Shown here: piece by piece, positions 44,886-55,450 of the stretch
How positions within the stretch are numbered: the stretch's first letter is position 1
Layout of the letters: each line of letters starts with the position of its first letter
Translations under genes and position numbers: made by a program
Notes under the pieces: model-generated
Database searches by the model: none
What the model saw: the letters and a program-made list of their open reading frames with translations, nothing else
What the model was told of the DNA's origin: nothing
Assembly (NCBI GenBank): GCA_022376465.1
Contig: JACDTU010000008.1
Location: forward strand, 1,302,001-1,366,000
Length of the DNA: 64,000 nucleotides
Source: Cubamyces lactineus
Taxonomy: Eukaryota > Basidiomycota > Agaricomycetes > Polyporales > Polyporaceae
Reading direction: 5' to 3'

Positions 44886-47800
44886 GCGTCAGCGTAGCAA
44901 TCCTGGTCATGACCCGAACACACGACATGTGATTTATGGCCTGGTGAGTGTAATTGGCATGTATTCTCACAATGCACCTCTTTACACTTGTGTAGGACGC
45001 CGACTTGATCATGCTTTCTCTGGCAACGCATGAGCCGCATTTCCGTGTTTTGCGTGAAGATGTCTTCCACCAAGAGGGAAGCCGTACCGCCTGTCGGATA
45101 TGCGGGCAAGAAGGGCATTACGCCGCGCAATGTACGGGGACCAAGGCAGAAATCAAAAAGCCACCTCCAGAGAAGAAACCGTTCATTTGGCTCGATGTTG
45201 CTATTCTCCGGGAATACCTGGAGGCGGAGCTGAACGTTCCGCAGGTCCCATTTCCATTCAATTTTGAGCAGGCAATTGATGATTGGGTGCTGCTGATTTT
45301 CTTTGTCGGAAACGACTTCTTGCCTCACTTGCCGTCTCTCGAGATCCGAGAAGGTGCAATCGACACTCTGCTGAAGATATGGCGCACTGAGCTGCCCCGT
45401 ATGGGCGGCTATATCACAAACCATGGTCAGCTTGAGCTGTCGAGAGCGCAGATCATTCTTGAGGGACTCGCAAAGCGTGAGGATGAGATCTTCAGACGGA
45501 GGCGCGAAGGTGAGTACTGCTCTGCTCGTTGATATATGCGCTCGTGTTGACACGTTCGTGTGTAGCTGAGGAGCGCCAAGACCATGCTGCGAAGCGTCGG
45601 AAACTCGAGAAAGATATTCGTGACGGCGTTGTTGCTCCCTCTGCCTCGCTCAATCTCACTGCCGCTCCTGCTGCTCCGTCATCCCTCCCTGCTCGTCCAG
45701 ATTTCGCCGCGAAGGCAGACAGTATTGGCCTAGGTGGCCCCAAAACCGCTGAGACTGCCTCCCATGCCCCCGCTGCAGCCCGTGCTCTCGCTGGATCGAA
45801 CCGCGATATAGTAGCAAATCGCCATGCCATTCGATTGGCGAATATGAGTGCGGCTGAAATGCTCAAGGCCGAGATGGGTGTGCCTCTCATTGCCTTGAAG
45901 CCCTCCAAGTCGTCCGCGACGTCTAGTACCACTGCGACTTCTGCTTCGAAACCCTCCGTAGAACCATCTGGTTCGAGTACGAGTGTCACCGATACCAACG
46001 AACCCGAGATCCCCGGCTTGGGTGCTGCATCGTCTGTGCCTGATTCTGGCAGCGCGGAAGCAGGTGTATCTGCGGAGCCTGTTCTACCAGTCGAGAACGA
46101 CATAGATCTCAACGATGGCGGCGAATCAGCGCCACCTACGGTCGAAGCGGAGGATATGATCATGAACGACGATACTGCCCCGCGGGGTGTCAAGCGGAGC
46201 ATAGATGAGGTTGTGGCTGACGATCCTGAAGCCGACGCCGACGGAGATGTGGTTGAGGATCTCGGTTCAGACGATGACGAGGATTCAGCTCCCACCAATA
46301 CCTCATTGAAGTTGAAAGTCAATCCTGATGGCACAGTCGAACAGGAGGACATAGTGAAGTGCGTGTGAATCTCCTCATGAGCAGCGTGCAAACGTGTTGA
46401 TGGCTTGAATCTTAGATTATGGGAACCTGGATATAAGGAGCGATACTACCGCCAGAAGTTCGGCGTTGATTATAACGACAAGGCGTTCAGGAAAGAGTAC
46501 GCGTCACGACAGAAATTACTAGTGCGCACTGTGCTCATATGTTGGATCCACAGAATCACGACGCGATATGTGGAAGGGATGGCCTGGGTATTGCAGTATT
46601 ATTATCAAGGCGTACGTCACAGTTGATTGCGGAGTAGAACCACGTCTGACCCCTTCCATGACCTCTTACAGACGCCATCATGGCAATGGTACTACCCTTA
46701 CCATTTTGCGCCATTCGCCGCGGACTTCGAAGACCTTGACAAGCTGGACCTGAAATTCACGTTGGGTCAACCATTCAAACCCTTCGAACAGCTCATGGGT
46801 GTCTTCCCGGCTGCAAGGTACGCTTTCGTTTCGTCACACTGTTTGCACGCCTACTCACGTCGACATCTAGTCGGCAACACATCCCCGCGACTTTCCATGA
46901 TCTCATGACGGACTCTTCCTCCCCTATCATCGACTTCTACCCGACTTCCTTCGAGATCGACATGAACGGCAAGCGAATGGCTTGGCAAGGTGTTGCATTG
47001 CTTCCCTTCATTGACGAGAAGCGTTTGCTCGATGCCATGGGTCCTCGCTACGATAATCTGTCGGAGGACGAGAAGCGAAGAAACAAGTGGGGAAACAACG
47101 TCCTGTTTGTGTACGAGTCAAACACACTATATCCTAGTCTGGAGGCGCTGTATGGCAAGCGCAAGAAGGACGAGGTATGTAATGTGCTGTGACTGTCGCC
47201 GATGATTCTAACGCTATTTCGTAGCCCATGGCCATCAACGTGAAGGTCAGCAAGGGCATCAGTGGTTCCTTGCTACCTAATCCAGACTGCATTCCCGACT
47301 CTACGTACTTCAATCCCCTCCCTTCCCAGAACTTGCCGGACATCAAAAACGACCGTTCCCTATCAGCGCTGTACTTCTTCCCTAAGCAACTATCCCCGCA
47401 TCGCTCTGTCCTTCTGCCTGGCGTTCGGAGGCCGAAGCCCATCCTCAGCTCTTCAGATCTAGAGACGGCGCGACGTGGTGGTCCTGGTCGAGGACGCGGT
47501 GGCGGCTATGATCGAGGTGGTCGTGGCGGCTACGGCGGTGGCCAAGGCAGGGACTACGGCAACCGCTCCAACGGTAGCTGGCAGAACGGGTCGCAGTACG
47601 GCCAGCAGTCCTACCAGACGAACCAGCAGTCGTCGTACCAATCATACCAACGAGGCCGTGGTGGCTTCTCCCAACCCAGTGCTGGCTCCCGAAGTCAGTA
47701 CAATGATTTCACCGCCCCCTCGCGCGGGCGCGGTGGCGGCCCGTCCCGGGGAGGATTTGGCGGCGCACAGGGCAATTCATATGATGGATACGGGAGCCAA

Positions 47801-48148
47801 GGAGGGTATGGGGGTGGCAGCATTCGCGGTGGCTACGGCGGCTACAGTCAAGGAGGTGGCTATGGCCAAGCCGGAGGTTTCAGCCAGAACGGCTATGGTC
47901 AAGGCTACAACCAGAGCGGAGGAGGCTCCTACCGCCAGGGCGGTCAGGGTGGGTACGGTCAGAATGGCGGAGGCTACAGCCAAGGTGGCGGACACAGCGG
48001 AGGCAACTACGGCGGGTACGGTGGCGCCCCACAGAACGGCTACGGTCAGAACAACTATGGCGGGTACGGCGGAGGGAACTCCTACGGTAACAGTAGGGGC
48101 GGGTACAACAACGGTGGTCGAGGTCGTGGGCGTGGTGGTCGTTTCTGA
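43836..48148 (+). CDS. RAT1: Nuclear 5'-3' exoribonuclease Rat1/Xrn2
   Basis: Degrades 5'-monophosphate RNA in the nucleus: transcription termination by the torpedo route and rRNA 5' trimming. Exons 43836-43838, 43894-43942, 43995-44131, 44185-44214, 44271-44373, 44424-44537, 44600-44751, 44818-44943, 44996-45509, 45566-46358, 46416-46496, 46554-46611, 46672-46817, 46871-47174 and 47225-48148 give 1177 residues. The first coding exon is only the ATG, needed to start [20 protein letters not shown] active-site blocks: [60 protein letters not shown] and [20 protein letters not shown] knuckle ([14 protein letters not shown]) marks Rat1 over cytoplasmic Xrn1. A disordered acidic segment, then [15 protein letters not shown]. 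About the last 210 residues are G/Y/Q/R-rich RGG and GGY repeats. Confidence 0.95.
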
Positions 48149-48461
48149 GCACGGCACGTTTCGCGCGGACTGCATCTACTGTAGTACCTCATAATCCGTG
48201 TTTATGTATATGCTTCGATATCGATGTACATCAGCATGTTTATGGAACCTCATCCCGGGACAGCTTTGCAGTCCGAACGAATGGCATGGAAGAACGTACA
48301 TACAGCGAGACTTCATGAAGATACAGGGGAATGTGGTATAATCAAGGATCGCAACACAAGCAGGTCCTCACAACCATTCTAGCCATGTTTACATACATAC
48401 GTTTGACTTCTTCGGTATCCTTGGCCAACTTCAAGTCCCCAAGCATTCCTACTCAAGCACC
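48149..48461. other. Intergenic, convergent 3' region
   Basis: 313 bp between converging stops of RAT1 and the SPY-repeat gene; nothing recognised. Confidence 0.5.
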
Positions 48462-50840
48462 CTACATGCCTTCATGAGGTGAAACGCACTGCAGATACAC
48501 GGAGTACGTCCTGTCGAGCTCCTTGGCGCGCTTCCGGATCTTCTTATCCATCTTGCGCTTCCTGCGCTCGGCCTTGCGCTCGCGGCGGGCACGGCGTGCC
48601 TCCCGCAACTCTGCTTCAGCCTGGCGGCCGTACACGCCGCCATACGCGCCATAACGGTCGCGCTGACGCTCCTCGGCGGACTCGTCATCGTCGTCAGACG
48701 AGTCTGAGGGCGAGGACACGTCGTACTCGTCGAACCCGGGCAAGTTCATGTCGACAGTGCCCGCAAGCCGTCCTGAGCGCCGCTCGCGGCCTTTGTAGAG
48801 CACCATCTCGACGCCGCGCGGACGGAAGAAAGAGGCGTTCCAGAGGTCGATGACGTCCGCGGCGAGCGTGGAACGCTTCGGCGGGCGCCCGTCTGGCGAA
48901 TATTGCGGGACGGGGAGGGTACCAGCCCATGCCATTGCAAGGTCCTTTGGAGGCGTATATAGTTAGCTGAAGCCCCCAATAGATGACAAGTGCACGTCCA
49001 CTCACTTGCATAAGCCTGATCCAATCCTCATGGTATACATCGTGCGGAACGAGCACGGCGGGCATGCGGGGTATCACGTCAAGGAAGTCATCCATGTCCT
49101 GGATTTTCATGATATCGAATTGCGTGTACGGCTGCGCACGGTTCGGCGGGCGACTGAAGCCCTCGGGCACGGTGAGCATCGCCTGCTGTTGTTGGGGGTC
49201 GATCTGGGCGCTGCCGATGCGCGGGGAGGCGTGGCCCGAGATGCCAGAGCCACCATACGTGGCGGGTGCAGTGCCATACGGCGCACCGACGGGGGCACCA
49301 TAGATGGAGGACGTCTGCGGATTGGAGTAGATGTTGGCAGCGCCGGGTTGGCCGTACGGGCTAGGGCTCGCAGCACGAGAGAGCGGGCGCATGGGCTGGC
49401 CTTCGAGTACATGTCCTGATGGGTAAACGCCGGTGCTCGGGAGGGGGGTGGCGCCAGCGTAAGGTGAAGCGCCACGCTGCATCGCGGCGGCGTACGGCGA
49501 AGCAGCACGTTGGATTCCTGCACCACCGTAAGGGGACGCCGCACGCTGAATGCCTGCCCCGCCGTAGGGAGATGCTGCACGCTGAATACCACCGCCACCA
49601 CCGTAAGGAGATGCCGCGCGCTGCATGCCACCGCCTCCGTACGGAGACGCAGCGCGTTGCATGGCAGCCGCTTGGAATGGCGAGGCGGCGCGAGGTATGG
49701 CGCCGGCCTGGTATGGGGACACAGGGCGCGGGGCGACCGGCGCCTGGTAAGGAGAAGTCATTGAGCCGGCACGATACGGGGATACAGGGCGAGGCGGGAC
49801 GACGTCGCCAGGACGGGGCGAAGTGGGATAGGCACCACCGGGAGCTGCAGCGTATGTCGAGGTGCTGGAGTAGGTGATACCGCCGTAAGGAGAAGAGGGG
49901 TAAGCGCCACCGACCGCAGGCTGGTACGTGGACGTTGGGCGGTCTCCACCGTATACAGAGTTGCGGCGCGAGCGCGCAGTACGCTCTCTCTCGTACTCGC
50001 GATCGCGTTCACGTTCCCTGTCACGGCGATCAAGCTCTACATCGCGCATGCGACGCTCGAGCTCAGCGGTATCGTATTTGTCATATTTGCTGGGTGCATC
50101 GTAGTCGCCGGGAACGCGACCTCCGTAGCTGCTCAGCCTACGCGAGTCTCGGTCGCGCGCATCCTTGTCCCGTACACGGCGGAGATCGTCGTCGCGGTCG
50201 CGATCACGGTCACGGCGGTAATAGTCATCATCGCGGTCGTCGCGGTCATACCGATCCCTGTCGCGATCGTAGCGTCCGGAGTTGCGCGAGGCATCGTCTC
50301 TGCGACGGTAATAATCGTCATCGGCAGCGCCGCGTCCCTGGGGAGCATTAAAATCCTGCGTAAGGGGTATGTTATTAGGTTCACACTGATACTACTTGTC
50401 CCGATCGTACGTACAGGGCCAGCAGGAATTGCATTGGCGGGCAACACTGAGGTCGCTTCAGCAGGGATCCACTGGATACCGCTGACTACGCCCTGGGGAG
50501 TCTGATAGCTACAATGGGGGTGCACATGAGCATCGATACGAAAGATGATCGGATGCTGCGCTCGCGTACCTCGCAGGGACAGCTCTGATCGAGGAGCACA
50601 AAAGTCAGCACGACTGCCTCTGCAGTACAAGATCGACGAGGGGGAGATGGTGCGGAGAAGCTGAACGCACTTGAATGGATGGTAGACGACCCGCCCGTCG
50701 GGTCCGGTAGTCGTCGTGTACGTGATTGAGCCAGGCTGGATCGATGCCGCCTGCTGGGGAGAAACGTTGGGATATGGTGCGGGCGACGCGTGCCCGACTA
50801 CGGGGGAAGTCGCTCCGTATGGCTGCGCATAGGTCGCCAT
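48462..50840 (-). CDS. Low-complexity protein with SPY repeats and conserved C-terminal region
   Basis: Minus-strand exons 50671-50840, 50415-50508, 49006-50355 and 48462-48944 give 698 residues with consistent phases. N-terminal PRI-like disorder (MATYAQPYGATSP...), then a strongly charged R/D/Y stretch (RYDRDRDRYDRDDRDDDYY; about 95-200), then tandem RAASPYGG units (about 265-400). The only folded-looking part is about 470-600: FDIMKIQDMDDFLDVIPRMP, LVPHDVYHEDWIRLMQDLAM, KRSTLAADVIDLWNASFF and RGVEMVLYKGRERRSG. I have the impression that this block is conserved in Agaricomycetes without a named function. The end is a basic coiled coil (ELREARRARRERKAERRKRK). RS/RD-like composition suggests RNA or condensate binding; that is inference. 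Confidence 0.8.
49470..49690 (-). repeat. Coding tandem repeat, RAASPYGG units
   Basis: Five to six imperfect units of about 45-48 bp inside the SPY-repeat gene, each ending in a (R)AASPY motif followed by a Gly/Ala-rich spacer. A looser SPYQA series continues to about 49800. Confidence 0.8.
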
Positions 50841-51330
50841 AATTGAGGCTGGAATCTATGATCTTTTAGTGTTGGGTCGGTCGCAGGGAGTGAGGCGAGT
50901 AGATCGGGGAGGGCCGACGCTTCGAACTTCAGTTAGCCTATGCACAGAGAGGCTGTAAGACAGCGGATGGCCACGATAACTGAGACGAATCAATGCAGAG
51001 GCTCAGAGGGCCTCGAGAGACGGGGGAAAGAGCGGGGTTATCGCAGGATGCCATGATGATCTGAGAGTATATATACTTGGGAGCTTAGAGCCCCGATTGT
51101 CTTTGCATCGTGGTCAACGGCAAGATCCAGGAGGAGGGATTAGCCGAAGTCGTGTTCAGTATCCGACCTCGCTGAATCGCCGAACCCGGCCTCAGCCTCA
51201 GGCACTACACCGAGGCACTACAGCTGCAGGCAGAAGCAGTCCAAAGCTGAGAACGATAGATAGAGAGGGCATAGCGCATTAGAGATCGTGAATAACAAGT
51301 ACAGTGAAGCCAGTCCGTAGAAACCCATCC
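50841..51330. promoter_or_regulatory. Intergenic, SPY-repeat gene promoter and SEC22 3' region
   Basis: 490 bp between two minus-strand genes. TATATATA at 51068-51075 lies about 230 bp upstream of the 50840 start. No gene recognised. Confidence 0.45.
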
Positions 51331-52222
51331 TTATGAGAACCGCCACCAGATGAATATTATCAAAAGGAACACAACGCCGCCAATGGGTGCATACTGCCGT
51401 AGCATAGCCTGGAAGTTGATATTCCGCGCCGCTCGGCGGTACTTTTCGGACTCGGACCGTAGGGAAGTTGACAAATGAGACATTCCTGGCGACGTCGCGT
51501 ATGTTACCCGGTACACGACGCACGGGTTGAGGTGCACACTCACTGTCAAGCGAATCGCCTCTCCAAAGGAGCTCCTCCATGTTCTTTGTCATGATGCGCG
51601 TGACATCTTGCAGCTCGTCGTTTAGTTTGTCCAGATGCGACGCGCCGGCCGCACTAGCAGTCCGCGTGTCTTGGTAAAGCCGAGTGGTCTTTGACATAAA
51701 TGTGTCTGCGTGTACAAACGAATGGAGGTCAAGACAGGCCAGGCGTATCGGGTTGACAGGAACGTACCGAAACCGACAAACGCGTAGGGTTTACGGACGG
51801 TGTCTACTTTCGCACCGTATGACAACTGGAATTCCTTCGAGAGTTCGTCTAGGTACGAGAATGCCAGCTTGCGGGGGTATGACTTGTCGGTGATGACGAG
51901 GAAGATGACATTGTCGGCTATGAGATAGCTATCGGGTAAGAAGTAGGTGAGCAAGAGTGGTCGTGCGCGCAAGTGATGGCTGCACGCACTGTAGGGTATA
52001 CGCTCCGCTTTCAATTGAGCACCGAGGCTCAGAATTGGGGCCAATCCTCCGGAAGATAAGCTTGGCCTGCTGTTTGTGTTCTGACAGTGCTTGTTCTGTC
52101 TACTGAGGATTAGACAAGTTGGCTGATGGACCCCAGCGGAGAGACCGAACCTGCTCGTCGTCCACACTCGCAGCCAGAGGGAGGGCATCCGAGGCCCGCA
52201 CAACGAGTGTTGACTTGACCAT
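51331..52222 (-). CDS. SEC22: R-SNARE Sec22
   Basis: ER-Golgi vesicle SNARE. Minus-strand exons 52151-52222, 51990-52099, 51768-51928, 51544-51705 and 51331-51485 give 219 residues. N-terminal longin domain (about 1-120): MVKSTLVVRASDALPLAAS, AKLIFRRIG, SGAYTLHYLIADNVIFLVIT, FSYLDELSKEF and RKPYAFVGFDTFMSKTTRLY. The SNARE motif spans about 130-190, HLDKLNDELQDVTRIMTKNM then ELLWRGDSLDRM, in which the Arg of WRGDSLD is the zero-layer residue. The C-terminal anchor is IGGVVFLLIIFIWWRFS. The acceptor before exon 2 must be the second of two AGs (CAG TAG), since the first would leave a stop in frame. Divergent from the Mpo1-like gene. Confidence 0.94.
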
Positions 52223-52751
52223 GTTAAACTCAAGTTGTAGTCAAGTAGTAGCACAGCGAGCGATAAAGTCGGGACTGCGAGGAAGGTGGATGCAAGTGCC
52301 AGGTAGCGTACTTGGGCGCCTGCTCCTCTGGGATACGTGGTGTCAACTCACGTGCGTTGGCCCTAACCCTATCTGGTGGTTAGGTTTCCGCGTCACTTCT
52401 GTCCGGCTAGCCGGCATCGAGGCCAGTCCCGGTTAGTCCGGATGATATCACAACGCCGTCCGACTGTATGCTTGTTCGTCGAGTAAGTAGGCGTATTTAC
52501 AGGCACTACAACAGGTGTATAATGCCCGTCTAACGCACTGTTTATACTGCGACTGTCTCAGTATAGATCGCCGCCCAACCCCGAGGGTCATTTGACGAGA
52601 TGCGCCCATTAGGCGACCTCTTATATGCAGTCGCCGGGCACTGGCGTCCTTCTCCTCACGTCCACCACCTTCCAACTCCTCCTGGCTGACTAGCTTCGCG
52701 CCCCCTCTCTCTCCAGTTCACGTATTCAGGATCTGAACGTTGTAGAACACG
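52223..52751. promoter_or_regulatory. Bidirectional promoter, SEC22 and Mpo1-like gene
   Basis: 529 bp between divergent starts. The part from 52630 on is pyrimidine-rich before the Mpo1-like ATG. No gene inside. Confidence 0.45.
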
Positions 52752-53573
52752 ATGGGCAGCCTATTTAATGTCAAGAAACAGGTACGCATATGGCGTCGCT
52801 CCCCTTTCATAACTTATTCGATATTAATCATAGCTCTGTCATAGCTCACCTTCTACGGTGCTTACCATGACCACCCCGTAAATGTTGCTATCCATATGAT
52901 ATTCGTCCCGACTATTCTCTGGTACGTGCCTGGCGTAGTCCTCCGAGATGTCTGCATACCGACGTCATCGTAGGACGGCTTTGGTCATGGGCACCCGTGT
53001 TCCTACTCCTTCCTGGTTCCCCGACATCCACTTTGTATTCAATGAATACCTTGCCTTCGACTTCAACTGGCCCGCTCTCTGGGTCATCACGACCCTTGCG
53101 TACTACTACGCCTTGGAGCCCACTGCCGCCGTAGGTATCCATCGGCAACATCCTCGCAACTGCCATTAAACTGTTCCCCCTAGCTCCTTTACACCCCGGA
53201 GATGGCTCTAATCGCCCTGACCTCCGCTGCCTTCGCCCACAAGCCCGACGCAATCAAGGTAGCAGGAGTTGTGCACGTTGTTTCTTGGATTGCACAGTTC
53301 ATTGGCCACGGTGCGGCGGAGGGCAGGTCGCCTGCGCTCCTCGACAACCTTCTTGGCGGTGAGTGAGCGGCTGTCAGGGCGCTCGCGTACATCCGGCTGC
53401 GCATACTCAATCGCCTATTCATAGCTCTCGTCCTTGCGCCGTTCTTCGTGCACCTTGAGATCCTTTTCAAGTTGGGCTACAAGCCCGCCCTGCGTGACAG
53501 CATCCACCAGGGCGTGAAGGCGGAAATCGCGAAGATCAAGGCTGCCGAAGCTACTAGCAAGAAGACTCAGTGA
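52752..53573 (+). CDS. Mpo1-like 2-hydroxy fatty acid dioxygenase (DUF962)
   Basis: Yeast Mpo1 is an ER Fe(II) enzyme that shortens 2-hydroxy fatty acids in phytosphingosine breakdown. Exons 52752-52781, 52845-52921, 52974-53130, 53184-53358 and 53425-53573 give 195 residues. Family marks: [20 protein letters not shown] with the first His cluster (H-D-H-x3-N-x3-H), four hydrophobic segments, [41 protein letters not shown] with the second cluster (H-x8-FIGH-x3-EGR-PAL), then [20 protein letters not shown]. The basic Lys-rich C-terminus would face the cytosol. ATG at 52752 is followed by the usual short soluble leader. Convergent with the SDR gene, 223 bp between stops. Confidence 0.9.
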
Positions 53574-53796
53574 CCTAGCGACGCTGTCTAGTATTCTGCT
53601 GGGGGCCTTCGCCCATACGGAGACGCTTCTTTCATGACTTGCTGTTATTTCGCGGCCCCTTCTCGCTATAACACTCTGCTCTGACGATTTGTAACCTTCC
53701 AGTACTACCTAACCAGCTTGACCATTCTGTACTATATCTAGTTGTACAACAATTGTTTAGCAAACTACCGCACTGCTGTTCCGGTCTTTCCATTCT

Positions 53797-55450
53797 TCAA
53801 ACAAGGCTGGACGGCGCAGGGAGGACCTGCTCGCCCAGAGGAGTAACATAGCATGAGGTCAGGCCACCGTCGACCTTGAAGTCGGTGCCCTGTGCGACAT
53901 GGAGGTATCAGTAGTCCGCCAAATGGACCTTGATTACTAGCAACATCAAACCCACCGTCATGTAGCTGCTGTCGTCGCTCGCCACTACCCACACGAACAC
54001 CGGGGCGTTAGTCACCGAGTCAAGAATGACAATGCAGAGAAGGTGTGACTTACGGAAGAGTGCACCCTTGGCAACCTCGATGGCCTCGCCGAAGCGGCCC
54101 ATCGGGAGGTGGACCAAACGGCGATCACGCTTCTCCTGCGTGTTCAGGAAGTCCATCAGGAGCGCTGCAGGTGGCGGCGGGCGGTCAGGGAACATCAGGG
54201 AACAGCGGGCGGTTGTGCATCAGGAAATAGGAACGGATGCGGGAATGCGAAAGACGGGGAACAGAAAACGTGGTCGGGGAGAAGGTCAGCGGGGTGTGCC
54301 ACACTGACGGCTGTGGAGGGAATAACGTACGCGTCTTCAGAGGCCCACTGCACGTCAATGTCGGGTTATCGGTCGCGACGGGGGTTGTCAGCATCTCAAG
54401 GAAGAGGAATGGGAGTCGGAATACGTACGGGCAGATGGAGTTAACGCGGATTCCCTCCCGGGCGTGCACCATGGCCAACTCGCGTGTCATGGCGAGAACG
54501 GCACCCTGATATTGATAGTTGGTCGGCGCGCCCGCGCTCGCAAATCGACATCCAGGCTGCTTACCTTAGAAGCGGTGTCTGCGTGACGTACACGAGGCAA
54601 CCATCGCTCGGTCAGAGTGCAGGAATCGCGTTATTCAATGCAGAACGCACAAGCCAATTGGGGCGTTGCCGCGCCCATGAGCGCGACGAAGCTTGCAGTG
54701 TTGATGATGCTCCCACCGGCGTGCAAACCCCGCGCAGGGTCGACCGGGTTCTTGCGCATCGCGAGGATGGCATACTTGCAGCCCCACCAGACGCCCTTGA
54801 CGTTGATCTGCATCGTGAGGTCCCAGATGCGCTCTTCCGTGTTCAGCGCGTTGTCGTCCTCGGGGTGCATAATGCCTAATCGCACACGGTCAGCTGGTCG
54901 CAGGAGACGCGAGGCCCCGCCACAGAAGCCGCAGATACACACCCGCGTTATTGAACTGCCAGTAACGTAGATAGCCAATTAATGTCGGAACGACGATCAT
55001 GACCGGGGGGTAGAAGCTGTACGTACCATGATGTCGAGACGGCCGAAGAGTTCGACGGCTTTGTCGACGGCGGCCTTCACATCCGCCTCCTTGCCCACAT
55101 CCGCCTTGATTGCGGCGGCCTTCACGTTCGGGTAGCGCTGCTGAATGAGCGCGAGGCCTTTCTCCGCCGCTGCGAGGTTGATGTCGACCAGGAGGACGTC
55201 CGCGCCCTCCTGCGCGAAGAGAAGCGCAGACTCGAGCCCGATCCCGCTGGATGAACGCGATGTGTTCCGCGATCAGCTGGTTGCATTCGCCGGGAATGTG
55301 CTTGGTTCGTTGGTACAACACTCACGAGCCAGCACCAGTGATGAGGGCAGCCTGCGACAGAGAATGGGGTACATGACGCCATCCAGTCAATCACGACTGT
55401 GTGAGCGGCTGGGGAGGAACCCGCACCTTGTTTTGAATACGACCGGGCAT
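53797..55450 (-). CDS. Short-chain dehydrogenase/reductase (classical SDR)
   Basis: NAD(P)-dependent oxidoreductase; substrate unknown. Minus-strand exons 55427-55450, 55326-55351, 55027-55246, 54943-54955, 54651-54875, 54565-54578, 54429-54505, 54331-54347, 54054-54164, 53956-53984 and 53797-53889 give 282 residues. Eleven exons are needed, five of them shorter than 30 nt. Motifs across the joints: MPGRIQNKAALITGAGSGIG (Rossmann G-x3-G-x-G), LLVDIN (acid after beta-2, which favours NAD), FNNAGIM, INVKGVWWGCKYAI, SIINTASFVALMG (catalytic Ser region), YTASKGAVLAMTRELA (catalytic Tyr and Lys), INSICPGPLKTPLL-type VNSICPGPLKTP, and SSYMTGTDFKVDGG. A complete family-length enzyme. Neighbouring P450 genes lie 1.9 kb upstream of its start, so a shared pathway is possible but unproven. 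Confidence 0.88.

Noticed and set aside
47777..48175. Minus-strand Ala/Val/Thr-rich frame
   Set aside because: Antisense of the RAT1 RGG repeats; low complexity only.
49470..49690. Regular 45-48-bp repeats resembling a CRISPR array
   Set aside because: They are imperfect, lie in a coding frame encoding RAASPY units, and the organism is a eukaryote.
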